DNA of 64,000 bases from Kitasatospora sp. NBC_01287 (GTDB lineage: Bacteria; Actinomycetota; Actinomycetes; Streptomycetales; Streptomycetaceae), in contig NZ_JAPEPB010000001.1 of the NCBI RefSeq assembly GCF_026340565.1, positions 5,742,501 through 5,806,500 of the forward strand. The letters run 5' to 3'. The translations under genes were made by a program, and so were the position numbers. Every line of letters begins with the position of its first letter. Position 1 is the stretch's first letter. The notes under the pieces are model-generated. The model worked only from the letters and a program-made list of their open reading frames with translations. It did not search any database and was not told the DNA's origin. Below are positions 13,722-26,776 of the stretch, one piece after another.

Positions 13722-13750
13722 CTGACACCTTCGTTTCCGCCCGTTAGGCT
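13722..13750 (+). promoter_or_regulatory. Predicted vegetative promoter of the NAD-glutamate dehydrogenase
   Basis: CTGACA (13722-13727) and TAGGCT (13745-13750) are separated by 17 bp. This is a close match to the main vegetative promoter type of streptomycetes. It implies a leader of about 175 nt before the ATG at 13934. Confidence 0.7.
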
Positions 13751-13933
13751 GGCTGGCGTCGTGGGGCCGTCCCGCAGGCCGTAAAAGCCTGTCGTACCCA
13801 GGCAAGGGGTTCTTTAAGCGTGCCTTGAGTGCCTCTCGCCAGGATCGTGCGGGAGGATTGCGGACAGGCCCGGCGGTGCACACCCTGACCACCACCGAGT
13901 CACGCAACGGCGCGCGACAGGAGCCAATCAGCC

Positions 13934-16900
13934 ATGCAGACCAAGCTGGACGCGGCCAAGGCCGAACTGCTCGTCAAGGCGGCCGCGGCCGCGGAGCACA
14001 GCCAGGTAGGGGGAGCGGCGCCCGGGGAGGGTCTGAGCAACGGCGCTCTGACCGCGTACCTGCAGCACTACTACCTGCACACCGCTCCCGAGGACCTGGT
14101 CGACCGCGACCCCGTCGACGTCTACGGGGCGGCCGCCTCGCACTACCGGCTGGGGCTGAAGCGTCCCCAGGGCACCGCCGAGGTCCGGGTCTCCACCCCG
14201 ACCGTCGACGAGAACGGGTGGTCCAGCGGCCACACCGTGGTCGAGGTGGTCACCGACGACATGCCGTTCCTGGTCGACTCGGTCACCAACGAGCTGTCCC
14301 GGCAGAACCGGTCGATCCACCTGGTGATCCACCCCCAGCTGGTGGTGCGCCGTGACATCACCGGCAAGCTGCTGGAGATCCTCGACATCGACGCCTGCGC
14401 GCGCAGCCAGGCGGCCGGCGCCGACTGGCCCGCCGACGCCACCGTCGAGTCCTGGATGCACATCGAGATCGACCGCGAGAGCGACCGCGCCGACCTGCGC
14501 CAGATCGAGTCCGACCTGCGCCGGGTGCTGGGCGATGTCCGCGAGGTGGTCGAGGACTGGGCGAAGATGCGCGCCTCCGCGCTCCGCCTGGCCGACGAGC
14601 TCGCCGAGCAGCCCCCGGCCCACCTGCCCGAGCAGGAGGTCGGCGAGTCCTGGGAGCTGATGCGCTGGCTGGCCGACGACCACTTCACCTTCCTCGGCTA
14701 CCGCGAGTACGACCTGGTCGAGCACGAGGGCGAGGAGGTGCTGCGGGCGATCCCCGGCACCGGCCTGGGCATCCTGCGCTCCGACCCGCTCAGCCACGAC
14801 AGCGACCACCACCCGGTCAGCGAGTCCTTCGGCCGCCTCTCCGCCCCGGTCCGGGCCAAGGCGCACGAGAAGAAGCTGCTGGTGCTGACCAAGGCCAACT
14901 CCCGTTCCACCGTGCACCGTCCGTCCTACCTGGACTACGTCGGCGTGAAGAAGTTCGACGCCGACGGCAACGTGGTCGGCGAGCGCCGCTTCCTCGGCCT
15001 CTTCTCCTCCGCCGCCTACACCGAGTCGGTCACCCGGATCCCGGTGGTGCGCCGCAAGGTCCAGGAGGTGGTCAACGCCTCCGGCTTCTCCGCCGAGAGC
15101 CACGACGGGCGCGACCTGCTCCAGATCCTGGAGACCTTCCCGCGCGACGAGATCTTCCAGACCGCCGCCGAGGAGCTCCAGCAGATCGCGACCAGCGTGC
15201 TGTACCTGCAGGAGCGCCGCAAGCTGCGGCTCTACCTGCGCCAGGACGAGTACGGGCGCTACTTCTCCGCGCTGGTCTACCTGCCGCGCGACCGCTACAC
15301 CACCCGCATCCGGCTGCGCCTGATGGACATCCTGATGCAGGAGCTGAACGGCGCGGCCATCGACTACACGGTCTGGTCCACCGAGTCGGTGCTGACCCGT
15401 CTGCACTTCGTGGTCCGGGTCGCCCCGGGCAGCGAGCTGAGCGAGCTGACCGAGGCCGAGATCGAGCGGATCGAGGCCAAGCTGGCCGAGGCCGCCCGGT
15501 TCTGGATGGACGGCTTCAACGACCAGCTGCTGCTGGAGCTCGGCGAGGAGAAGGCCGCGGACCTGGGCCACAAGTACGCCAACGCCTTCCCCGACGGCTA
15601 CCGGGCCGACTTCTCCGCGCGCACCGCCGTGGCCGACCTCAAGCAGATCGAATCGCTGCACGGCGAGGGCGACTTCCGGCTCAACCTCTACCAGCCGGTC
15701 GGCGCCGGCGACGACGAGCGCCGCTTCAAGATCTACCGGGTCGGCGGTCCGATCTCGCTGACCGAGGTGCTCCCGGTGCTGCAGCGCCTGGGTGTCGAGG
15801 TGCTGGACGAGCACCCGTACGCGCTGCGCCGCTCCGACCACACCACCGCCTGGGTCTACGACTTCGGCCTCAAGCTGCGCGAGGCGGCCGAGCTGACCGA
15901 CGAGGCCCGCGAGCGCTTCCAGGAGGCCTTCGCGGCCACCTGGACCGGTCACGCGGAGAACGACGGCTTCAACGGCCTGATCCTGACCGCCGGGCTGAGC
16001 TGGCGTCAGGCGGTCGTGCTGCGCGCCTACGCCAAGTACCTGCGCCAGGCCGGCAGCACCTTCTCGCAGGACTACATGGAGGACGCGCTCCGCAACAACG
16101 CGCACACCACCCGCCTGCTGGTGAACCTCTTCGAGGCCCGCCTGAGCCCCAGCCACCAGCTGGGTGCCGACGAGCTGGGCGAGGCCATCCTGGAGGAGCT
16201 GGACGGCGCGCTGGACGAGGTCGTCTCGCTGGACGAGGACCGCATCCTGCGCTCCTTCCTGCACCTGATCAAGGCCACCCTGCGGACCAACTTCTTCCAG
16301 CGCGCGGCGGACGGCCAGTGGCACCCGTACGTGTCGATGAAGTTCGACCCGCACGCCATCCCGGACCTGCCGGCCCCGCGCCCGGCCTTCGAGATCTGGG
16401 TCTACTCGCCGCAGGTCGAGGGCGTGCACCTGCGCTTCGGCAAGGTCGCCCGCGGCGGTCTGCGCTGGTCCGACCGGCGCGAGGACTTCCGCACCGAGAT
16501 CCTGGGCCTGGTCAAGGCCCAGATGGTGAAGAACACCGTGATCGTCCCGGTCGGCGCCAAGGGCGGCTTCGTCGCCAAGCAGCTGCCGGACCCGGCGGTG
16601 GACCGCGACGCCTGGCTGACCGAGGGCATCTCGTCCTACAAGACCTTCATCTCCGCCCTGCTGGACATCACCGACAACCTCGTGGGCGGCGCCGTCGTCC
16701 ACCCGGTCGACGTGGTCCGGCACGACGAGGACGACACCTACCTGGTGGTCGCCGCCGACAAGGGCACCGCGACCTTCTCGGACATCGCCAACGGCGTGGC
16801 CGAGCAGTACGGCTTCTGGCTCGGCGACGCCTTCGCCTCCGGCGGCTCGGCCGGCTACGACCACAAGGGCATGGGCATCACCGCCCGCGGTGCCTGGGAG

Positions 16901-18895
16901 TCGGTCAAGCGCAACTTCCGCGAGCTGGGCGTGGACACCCAGTCCGAGGACTTCACCGTGGTCGGCATCGGCGACATGTCCGGTGACGTCTTCGGCAACG
17001 GCATGCTGCTCAGCGAGCACATCCGGCTGGTGGCCGCCTTCGACCACCGGCACATCTTCCTGGACCCGAACCCCGACGCGGCCACCTCCTTCGCCGAGCG
17101 CCGCCGGCTCTTCGACCTGCCGCGCAGCTCCTGGGACGACTACGACAAGGCGCTGATCTCGGCCGGCGGCGGCGTCTTCCCGCGCACCGCCAAGTCGATC
17201 CAGCTGACCGCGCAGGTCCGCGAGGCGCTCGGCATCAGGACGGCCAAGCTCACCCCGGCCGAGCTGATGAAGGCGATCCTGCAGGCCCCGGTGGACCTGT
17301 TCTGGAACGGCGGCATCGGCACCTACATCAAGGCCGAGCGGGAGACCAACGCGGACGTCGGCGACAAGGCCAACGACGCGATCCGGGTCAACGGCAGCCA
17401 GGTCCGCGCCCGGGTGATCGGCGAGGGCGGCAACCTCGGCTGCACCCAGCTGGGCCGGATCGAGTACGCCCAGGTGGGCGGCCCGGACGGCCCGGGGGGC
17501 ACGAGGAGCGGCGGCTGGATCGACACCGACGCGATCGACAACTCGGCCGGCGTGGACACCTCGGACCACGAGGTGAACATCAAGATCCTGCTCAACCAGG
17601 TGGTCGCCGAGGGCGACATGACGGTCAAGCAGCGCAACACCCTGCTGGCCGAGATGACCGAGGAGGTCGGCAAGCTCGTCCTGCGCAACAACTACGCGCA
17701 GAACGTGGTGCTGGCCAACGCGGTGGCCCAGGCGCACAGCATGGTGAACGTCCATTCGCGGATGCTCAACCGGCTGGAGGCGGACGGTCAGCTCGACCGC
17801 CAGCTGGAGTTCCTGCCCAGCGAGAGGCAGCTGAAGGAGCGCCAGCAGAGCGGCTTCGGGCTCACCCAGCCCGAGCTGTCGGTGCTGCTCGCCTACACCA
17901 AGATCACCCTGGCCGACGAGCTGCTCGCCACCGGGCTGCCCGACGACCCGTACTTCCGCGAGACCCTGCACCTCTACTTCCCGACCGCGCTGCGCGAGCG
18001 GTTCGCCGAGGCGGTGGACAACCACGCGCTGCACCGGGAGATCATCACCACCCTGATCGTCAACGACACGATCAACCGCGGCGGTTGCACCTTCGCCTTC
18101 CGCCTGCGGGAGGAGACCGGCGCGACCTACGAGGAGATCGCCCGCACCCACACCGCGGCCCGCGCGGTCTTCGGCCTGGAGAAGATCTGGGACGAGGTCG
18201 AGGGCCTGGACAACCGGATCCCGGCCGAGACCGCCACCCGGATGCGGCTGCACTCGCGCCGGCTGGTCGAGCGGGCCACCCGGTGGATGCTCAACAACCG
18301 CCGTCAGCCGCTGGACATCGCCGAGACCATCGCGTTCTTCCAGCAGCGGGTCGACCACGTCTGGACCAGCCTGCCCAAGCCGCTGCGCGGCGAGGACCTG
18401 GCCTGGTACGAGAAGATCCACGCGGAGCTGACCGGCGCGGGTGTGCCCGAGGCGCTGGCCACCCGGGTCGCCGGGCTCTCCTCGACCTTCCCGACCCTGG
18501 ACGTCACCGAGGTCGCAGAGCGCTCCGGCAAGGACGTCGCCGAGGTCGCGGACCTCTACTACGACCTGGGCGACCGCCTGGGCATCACCCATCTGCTGGA
18601 CCGGATCATCGAACTGCCGCGGATCGACCGCTGGTCCTCGATGGCCCGCACCTCGATCCGTGAGGACCTCTTCGCGGCGCACGCCCAGCTCACCGAGGAC
18701 GTGCTGGCCTGCGGTCCGGAGAGCGCGACCAGCGAGGAGCGCTTCACGGCCTGGGCCGAGCTGAACAGCACGCTGCTCAGCCGGGCGCAGACCACGCTGG
18801 ACGACATAAGGGGTTCGGACACCTACGCGCTGTCCAGCCTCTCGGTGGCCATGCGGGTGATCCGCACGCTGCTGCGCACCGGTTCGATGCGCTGA
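13934..18895 (+). CDS. gdh: NAD-dependent glutamate dehydrogenase, 180-kDa class
   Basis: Catabolic enzyme converting glutamate to 2-oxoglutarate and ammonium. At 1653 aa it belongs to the very large L_180 class first characterised in Streptomyces clavuligerus. The N-terminal third carries ACT-like regulatory regions. The catalytic core contains the FGKVARGGLRWSDR block, the substrate-binding MVKNTVIVPVGAKGGFV block (Lys-rich, about 850-880), the Rossmann segment with VVGIGDMSGDVFGNGML (about 1010-1030) and LFWNGGIGTYIKA. The C-terminal helical domain extends to residue 1653. An AGGAG lies eleven bases before the ATG. Placed after P5C dehydrogenase, it can feed proline-derived glutamate into the TCA cycle. 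A strong hairpin follows. Confidence 0.96.
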   Translation: MQTKLDAAKAELLVKAAAAAEHSQVGGAAPGEGLSNGALTAYLQHYYLHTAPEDLVDRDPVDVYGAAASHYRLGLKRPQGTAEVRVSTPTVDENGWSSGHTVVEVVTDDMPFLVDSVTNELSRQNRSIHLVIHPQLVVRRDITGKLLEILDIDACARSQAAGADWPADATVESWMHIEIDRESDRADLRQIESDLRRVLGDVREVVEDWAKMRASALRLADELAEQPPAHLPEQEVGESWELMRWLADDHFTFLGYREYDLVEHEGEEVLRAIPGTGLGILRSDPLSHDSDHHPVSESFGRLSAPVRAKAHEKKLLVLTKANSRSTVHRPSYLDYVGVKKFDADGNVVGERRFLGLFSSAAYTESVTRIPVVRRKVQEVVNASGFSAESHDGRDLLQILETFPRDEIFQTAAEELQQIATSVLYLQERRKLRLYLRQDEYGRYFSALVYLPRDRYTTRIRLRLMDILMQELNGAAIDYTVWSTESVLTRLHFVVRVAPGSELSELTEAEIERIEAKLAEAARFWMDGFNDQLLLELGEEKAADLGHKYANAFPDGYRADFSARTAVADLKQIESLHGEGDFRLNLYQPVGAGDDERRFKIYRVGGPISLTEVLPVLQRLGVEVLDEHPYALRRSDHTTAWVYDFGLKLREAAELTDEARERFQEAFAATWTGHAENDGFNGLILTAGLSWRQAVVLRAYAKYLRQAGSTFSQDYMEDALRNNAHTTRLLVNLFEARLSPSHQLGADELGEAILEELDGALDEVVSLDEDRILRSFLHLIKATLRTNFFQRAADGQWHPYVSMKFDPHAIPDLPAPRPAFEIWVYSPQVEGVHLRFGKVARGGLRWSDRREDFRTEILGLVKAQMVKNTVIVPVGAKGGFVAKQLPDPAVDRDAWLTEGISSYKTFISALLDITDNLVGGAVVHPVDVVRHDEDDTYLVVAADKGTATFSDIANGVAEQYGFWLGDAFASGGSAGYDHKGMGITARGAWESVKRNFRELGVDTQSEDFTVVGIGDMSGDVFGNGMLLSEHIRLVAAFDHRHIFLDPNPDAATSFAERRRLFDLPRSSWDDYDKALISAGGGVFPRTAKSIQLTAQVREALGIRTAKLTPAELMKAILQAPVDLFWNGGIGTYIKAERETNADVGDKANDAIRVNGSQVRARVIGEGGNLGCTQLGRIEYAQVGGPDGPGGTRSGGWIDTDAIDNSAGVDTSDHEVNIKILLNQVVAEGDMTVKQRNTLLAEMTEEVGKLVLRNNYAQNVVLANAVAQAHSMVNVHSRMLNRLEADGQLDRQLEFLPSERQLKERQQSGFGLTQPELSVLLAYTKITLADELLATGLPDDPYFRETLHLYFPTALRERFAEAVDNHALHREIITTLIVNDTINRGGCTFAFRLREETGATYEEIARTHTAARAVFGLEKIWDEVEGLDNRIPAETATRMRLHSRRLVERATRWMLNNRRQPLDIAETIAFFQQRVDHVWTSLPKPLRGEDLAWYEKIHAELTGAGVPEALATRVAGLSSTFPTLDVTEVAERSGKDVAEVADLYYDLGDRLGITHLLDRIIELPRIDRWSSMARTSIREDLFAAHAQLTEDVLACGPESATSEERFTAWAELNSTLLSRAQTTLDDIRGSDTYALSSLSVAMRVIRTLLRTGSMR

Positions 18896-18908
18896 GGGCG
18901 GGACGGCA

Positions 18909-18948
18909 GCGGAGCGGGGCCGCACCTTCGGGTGCGGCCCCGCTCCGC
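18909..18948 (+). terminator. Terminator hairpin downstream of gdh
   Basis: Perfect 18-bp stem (18909-18926 with 18931-18948) closed by a TTCG tetraloop, 13 bp after the stop codon. It also lies 3' of the convergent FHA/FtsK-type gene and can serve both. Confidence 0.92.
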
Positions 18949-19023
18949 GTTTGCTCCGCCGTCGCGGCCGCGCGCCGTCGCGGTCGCTCTCGCCGCCGTC
19001 GTCGCGCGTGACCGCGGTGGGGC

Positions 19024-21789
19024 TCAGCCCTGGGCGGCCCGCTGCAGCGCGCTGGCCAGCAGCGCGAGGTCGGTGGGCCCGTTGCCCAGCTCGCGCACCG
19101 GCCGCCTGGTCGGCGGGGCGCCCAGCTGGGCCGGGTCGAGCGCGACCACGGTGGGGCGCAGGGTCGCGGTGCGCGGGATCCGGCCGCTGACCCGGGCGGT
19201 CTGGAAGGCCAGCACCGCGCCGTCCGGTCGGCGCAGGTAGCCGCGGCCCGGGGTCTGCTCGGGCAGGGCCGCCGCGTCGTCGACGTGGACCAGCAGCTCG
19301 GAGTCGGCCGGATGGTCGGTGCGCAGCGCGATCCGCCACAGCGCGGCCTCGTCCAGCTCGCTGCCCGCGCTCAGCTCGGGGCGGCCGGTGGCGGCCACCA
19401 GGTGCATGCCCAGCCGCCCGCCGCGCTGCGCCACGGCGCCCAGCGCGCGGGCCAGCGGGCGGCCGGCGGGGGAGGTGGGGGCGAGCAGCGCGTCGTAGTC
19501 GTCCACCACCACGACCAGGCGGGCGGGGAGCGCGTCGGCCACCACCGTCGCGGTGCCGGCCACGGTCGCAGTCGCAGTCGCAGTCGCAGTCGCAGTCGAG
19601 GCCGAGGCCGAGGCCGGGCGCCTGGCGCCCTGCTCGGCGCTGCGCTGCGGCCCGATCACGGCGGGCCGGGCGGTGAGCGCGCGCTCGGCGAACCAGACCG
19701 GGAAGGAGCGGTCGCGGAACAGCTCCTCGCGTCTGGCCAGCTCCTCCTGCAGCGCCTCGGCGGTCAGCAGGGCCTGGCGCGGCTCGGCGGCGGCCTCCAC
19801 CCGGCCGGTGACGTGCGGCAGCTCGGCGCAGCCGGCCAACGCGTCGTCGCGGCCGCCGATCAGCAGCACCTGGAGCCGGTCCGGTCGCTCGCCGACGGCG
19901 AGCGAGGCCACCAGGGTGCGCAGCAGCTCGCTCTTGCCGGCCCCCCTGGCGCCGCCGACCAGCAGGTGCTGCGGCTCGCCGAGCCCGGCCCCGGCCAGGT
20001 CGATGGTGCACAGGTCGTCCCGGGTGGTGCCGAGCAGGGCGGTGGCGGTGCCGGCCGTGCTGGGCAGGTCCGCCCAGCGGGCGGAGAGCTTGGCCGGGGT
20101 CACCGTGTCGAGCTCCAGCAGGTCGAGCAGCCGCAGCGCCTCCGGCAGCGGCCCGCGGGAGACCGGCGCGGCCTCGCGCAGCGGCGCCAGCGCCCGGGCC
20201 AGCCGCTCGGCCCAGGCCGCCGAGACGGCGTCCAGGACGACCTCCTCGGCCGCCCGGCCCTCGATGCCGACGGTCAGCCGGGTGGCCACCTCGCCGGTCA
20301 CCGCGGCGTCGGCGCCCAGGCCCCGCGGCAGCAGCGCGGGACGCTCGGCCAGGCAGATCGTGAAGACGCCGGCCGCCGCGCCCTGCCGCAGCAGCCGGGC
20401 CAGCGCCTGCCGGGCCGGCTCGGAGCCGGGATCGCCGTCCACCAGCAGCACGGTCAGCGGCTGGGCGCCCGCCTCGGCCGGGCGGTCGGCCAGCTCGGCC
20501 AGCCGCACCTGGGCCTGCGCCTGGTCGAGGCCGACCAGCAGGCGGCAGTCCTGGCCCTGGCCCGGGCGCAGGTGCGGCAGCCACAGGGACCAGCCCCAGT
20601 CGGCGGTGCGCTGCTCGGCCTCGTGCTCCTCGTCGGCGCTGACCACCACCAGGCTCAGGCCGCTCGGCGGGTGCAGCACGGCCAGCTGGGCGAGCAGCGA
20701 CCTGGACAGGCCGAGCAGCCGCTCGCGCGGCCCGGTCAGCCCGAGGCTGCCGACCGCCCGCAGGTCGACGGTGACCGGCACGGCGGGCAGCACGGCGCCC
20801 GGGGTGGTGCCGGGGCCGGCCGGCACATCGGCGGTGCCCAGCCGCACCACCAGGGCGTCCGGGTGGGCGGGGAGGCGCTCCCAGAGCCGGGGGCCGGGGC
20901 CGAGCGCGCTGAGCAGCAGGCCGGCCGGATCGGGGAAGCGCTCCCGCCGGGCGGCCGCCTGGCGGTCGCGGGCCCTGGCGTGCTGCTGCGCGGTGTCCGG
21001 TGCGGCGGCGGGCGTGGGGGAGCGGCCCAGGGTGCGGGAGAGCAGCGAGCGGGTGCGGCCGCTCCCGGCGGCGGCGGGCGGCGCGGGCGGTTCGGCGGCG
21101 GGCGCGCCGGGCCGGGACGGGCGGGGCGCCGGGCTGACCTGGAGGTGGCCCAGGCCGTCCGGCGCGGTGCTGCGGACCTGGTCGGCGGCGGGCGCGGCGG
21201 CCAGCGCCACGGTGGACTCGCCCAGGCGCAGCAGGGCGCCCTCGGGCAGCGGCCGCGGCTCCTCGGCGAGCGGGCGCCCGTCCAGCGAGGTGCCGTTGGT
21301 CGAGCCGAGGTCGTGCACCGTGACACCGCCGTCGGCGGCCAGCTGGAGGGAGAGGTGCAGCCGGGAGACGTCGGGGTCGTCCAGCGGGACGTCGGCCTCG
21401 CTGGAGCGGCCCACCCGCACCTGGCTGCCGTGCAGGCGGTGCACGCCGCCCGCGTCCGGTCCGCCGACCACCCGCAGCTCGACGGCGGCCGCGGCCGCCC
21501 CGTCGTCCGGCGGGACGGCGGCGTCCGGGTCGGGCTCGCCGAGCGTGAGCACGGCGCCGTTCAGCAGCGGGGGGTGGCCGAGCGGGGTGCGTTCGTCGAT
21601 GCGCCGGGCCCCGGCGTAGAGGTGCACATGGGTCGCGCTGCGCGCGCCGCGCACGCCCACCGCGCCTGCCAGCGCCACCGCGAGCGATCCGAGCGCCGTG
21701 CCGACGGGGGCGGTGACCAGGACGTCGGTGGCGGGCGCGGGCACGCCGGCGCCCGCGCGGGGCCGGAGGACCGTCAGCCGGATCTGCAT
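19024..21789 (-). CDS. FHA domain plus FtsK/SpoIIIE-type ATPase protein
   Basis: 921-aa protein. The N-terminus (about 1-95) resembles a ubiquitin-like/YukD-type fold. It is followed by an FHA phosphothreonine-binding domain (about 105-190) with the VGRSSEADVPLDDPDVSRLHL and LGSTNGTSLDG signatures. The middle has the FPDPAGLLLSALGPGPRLWER motif seen in EccC-like and FtsK-like proteins. A P-loop GGARGAGKSE lies near residue 615 and a Walker B-like VVVVDDYDALL near 765. I see no convincing transmembrane segment, although EccC-like relatives usually have a pair after the FHA part. A low-complexity Ser/Ala/Thr run near residues 725-741 is encoded by the hexanucleotide repeat. Two Ser/Thr kinases lie divergently upstream and could phosphorylate partners read by the FHA domain. 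Transported cargo, if any, is unknown. Confidence 0.85.
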   Translation of the reverse strand: MQIRLTVLRPRAGAGVPAPATDVLVTAPVGTALGSLAVALAGAVGVRGARSATHVHLYAGARRIDERTPLGHPPLLNGAVLTLGEPDPDAAVPPDDGAAAAAVELRVVGGPDAGGVHRLHGSQVRVGRSSEADVPLDDPDVSRLHLSLQLAADGGVTVHDLGSTNGTSLDGRPLAEEPRPLPEGALLRLGESTVALAAAPAADQVRSTAPDGLGHLQVSPAPRPSRPGAPAAEPPAPPAAAGSGRTRSLLSRTLGRSPTPAAAPDTAQQHARARDRQAAARRERFPDPAGLLLSALGPGPRLWERLPAHPDALVVRLGTADVPAGPGTTPGAVLPAVPVTVDLRAVGSLGLTGPRERLLGLSRSLLAQLAVLHPPSGLSLVVVSADEEHEAEQRTADWGWSLWLPHLRPGQGQDCRLLVGLDQAQAQVRLAELADRPAEAGAQPLTVLLVDGDPGSEPARQALARLLRQGAAAGVFTICLAERPALLPRGLGADAAVTGEVATRLTVGIEGRAAEEVVLDAVSAAWAERLARALAPLREAAPVSRGPLPEALRLLDLLELDTVTPAKLSARWADLPSTAGTATALLGTTRDDLCTIDLAGAGLGEPQHLLVGGARGAGKSELLRTLVASLAVGERPDRLQVLLIGGRDDALAGCAELPHVTGRVEAAAEPRQALLTAEALQEELARREELFRDRSFPVWFAERALTARPAVIGPQRSAEQGARRPASASASTATATATATATVAGTATVVADALPARLVVVVDDYDALLAPTSPAGRPLARALGAVAQRGGRLGMHLVAATGRPELSAGSELDEAALWRIALRTDHPADSELLVHVDDAAALPEQTPGRGYLRRPDGAVLAFQTARVSGRIPRTATLRPTVVALDPAQLGAPPTRRPVRELGNGPTDLALLASALQRAAQG
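19565..19615. repeat. Hexanucleotide microsatellite inside the FHA/FtsK gene
   Basis: Five perfect copies of GTCGCA (19565-19594), then GTCGAG and two GCCGAG units. The 6-bp period keeps the frame and encodes alternating Ala/Thr and Ala/Ser in a linker, so copy-number change would alter linker length without a frameshift. Confidence 0.9.
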
Positions 21790-22106
21790 CTCGCCCGGGG
21801 TTCCCCTCTGCTCGTGATGAGTGTTGGACCACAGGAGTGCTAGGCGTCATCCTGCCACCCGGGACTGACAGTCCGCGCACCGTACCGGATTTGACGATCT
21901 TGTGATCATCGTCATGGTGGGGCCTGTGGAGTCGGTGGAGTCGGCGAAGTCGGTGGGGGCGTCAGGACCAAGGCGGCCCGGTGCCGTGCGCCACCCGGCT
22001 CGCGCACTCATCCGGCTGGGGTTTGCCGGGCACCGTTAGAGTTGCCGCACACACGGACTATCGCGCGCGGCGACGGTAGGCCTCGGCAGGGCAAGGAGTG
22101 CACCAG
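21790..22106. other. Divergent intergenic region FHA-FtsK / kinase (317 bp)
   Basis: Holds promoters for both directions but no gene that I can support. On the plus strand, TAGAGT near 22036-22041 is a candidate -10 box for the kinase. Around 21939-21960 there are three imperfect 9-bp copies of GTGGAGTCG. AAGGAG at 22093-22098 is the kinase Shine-Dalgarno sequence. Confidence 0.45.
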
Positions 22107-24026
<1,920 letters not shown>

Positions 24027-24195
24027 CGGTCCGACACCAAGCGGTCAGTATTGACGCTTTGTCGACATTGGCTGGCGGGAGGTCCCGCACAGGGGCCCAG
24101 GGCGCGTAGGTTGGTCGGCGACGCACCGACCTCACGAGCGCTCCCGGGCCCCCAGCGGCGGCCAGGGAGCGCTCCCCGCCGCCCACGGAGCAGCA

Positions 24196-25500
<1,305 letters not shown>

Positions 25501-25516
25501 CCATTAGGCTGGTGGC

Positions 25517-26620
25517 GTGGCAGCCGTCGATCCTTCCGAAGAGCTCAAGAACCTCGAAACGACCATGGGGTCGATCGAGGCCGTCCTCGACCTGGACAAG
25601 ATCCGGGCCGACATCGCACACCTGGAGGAGGAGGCAGCCGCCCCCAGCCTCTGGGACGACGTCGCGAACGCGCAGAAGATCACCAGCCGCCTCTCCTTCC
25701 TGCAGGGCGAGCTGCGCAAGGTCACGCAGCTGCGCGGCCGGGTCGAGGACCTGGGTGTGCTGTTCGAGCTGGCCCAGGCCGAGGACGACGCCGAGACCCT
25801 GGCCGAGGCCGAGGGCGAGCTCGTCTCGGTCAAGAAGGCCGTCGAGGAGCTGGAGGTGCGCACGCTGCTCTCCGGCGAGTACGACGCCCGTGAGGCCCTG
25901 GTCAACATCCGGGCCGAGGCCGGCGGTGTGGACGCCGCCGACTTCGCCGAGCAGCTGATGCGCATGTACCTGCGCTGGGCCGAGCGGCACGGCTACCCGA
26001 CCGAGGTCTACGACACCTCCTACGCGGAGGAGGCCGGCATCAAGTCCGCGACCTTCACCGTGAAGTCCCCCTACGCCTACGGCACCCTCTCGGTCGAGCA
26101 GGGCACGCACCGCCTGGTGCGGATCTCGCCCTTCGACAACCAGGGCCGCCGGCAGACCTCCTTCGCGGGCGTCGAGGTGCTCCCGGTCGTCGAGCAGAGC
26201 GACCACGTCGACATCGACGAGGGCGAACTGCGGATCGACGTCTACCGCGCCTCCGGCCCCGGCGGCCAGGGCGTCAACACCACCGACTCGGCGGTCCGGA
26301 TCACCCACCTGCCCACCGGCGTGGTGGTCTCCTGCCAGAACGAGCGCTCGCAGATCCAGAACAAGGCCTCGGCGATGAACGTCCTCCAGGCCAAGCTGCT
26401 GGAGCGGCGCCGCCAGGAGGAGCGCGCGGCGATGGACGCGCTCAAGGACAGCGGCAGCTCCTGGGGCAACCAGATGCGCTCCTACGTGCTGGCCCCGTAC
26501 CAGATGGTCAAGGACCTGCGCACCGACTTCGAGGTCGGCAACCCGCAGGCGGTCCTGGACGGCGACATCGACGGCTTCATCGAGGCCGGTATCCGCTGGC
26601 GCAAGCAGCGCGAGAACTGA
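25517..26620 (+). CDS. prfB: Peptide chain release factor 2
   Basis: Recognises UGA and UAA stop codons and triggers peptide release on the ribosome. 367 aa. The stop-codon-reading SPF tripeptide is in VRISPFDNQGRR (about 204-206), and the catalytic GGQ is in SGPGGQGVNTTDSAVR (about 248-250). The frame is uninterrupted: the programmed +1 frameshift that autoregulates E. coli prfB is absent. The gene appears leaderless, with a -10 six bases before the GTG. It is the head of the prfB-ftsE-ftsX-smpB neighbourhood found in many actinobacteria and ends at a strong hairpin. Confidence 0.97.
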   Translation: MAAVDPSEELKNLETTMGSIEAVLDLDKIRADIAHLEEEAAAPSLWDDVANAQKITSRLSFLQGELRKVTQLRGRVEDLGVLFELAQAEDDAETLAEAEGELVSVKKAVEELEVRTLLSGEYDAREALVNIRAEAGGVDAADFAEQLMRMYLRWAERHGYPTEVYDTSYAEEAGIKSATFTVKSPYAYGTLSVEQGTHRLVRISPFDNQGRRQTSFAGVEVLPVVEQSDHVDIDEGELRIDVYRASGPGGQGVNTTDSAVRITHLPTGVVVSCQNERSQIQNKASAMNVLQAKLLERRRQEERAAMDALKDSGSSWGNQMRSYVLAPYQMVKDLRTDFEVGNPQAVLDGDIDGFIEAGIRWRKQREN

Positions 26621-26673
26621 GCCGGCGGCGCCCGCGCGCACCGCGGGCGTTGAGCGGGCGCTGGTGAAAGAAG

Positions 26674-26702
26674 AGGGCCCCCGGACCGAGTCCGGGGGCC
26701 CT
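26674..26702 (+). terminator. Terminator hairpin downstream of prfB
   Basis: Inverted repeat of 12 bp (26674-26685 with 26691-26702) with a five-base loop, 53 bp after the prfB stop. It lies between prfB and the convergent microprotein gene. Confidence 0.88.
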
Positions 26703-26776
26703 GCGCATTCTGAGCGGGAGTGCCGTGCGGTGAACGGCGGGAGCGCCGTGCGGTGGACGAGGTGCGACGGGCTCGG

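Noticed and set aside
13928..21880. A 2650-residue open frame on the minus strand across gdh and the FHA/FtsK region
   Set aside because: It is an out-of-frame or antisense shadow typical of high-GC DNA; the protein is composed of low-complexity Arg/Gly/Val-rich sequence and covers genes with clear family motifs.
25517..25700. Programmed frameshift in prfB
   Set aside because: The reading frame is continuous from the GTG, with no in-frame UGA near the start.
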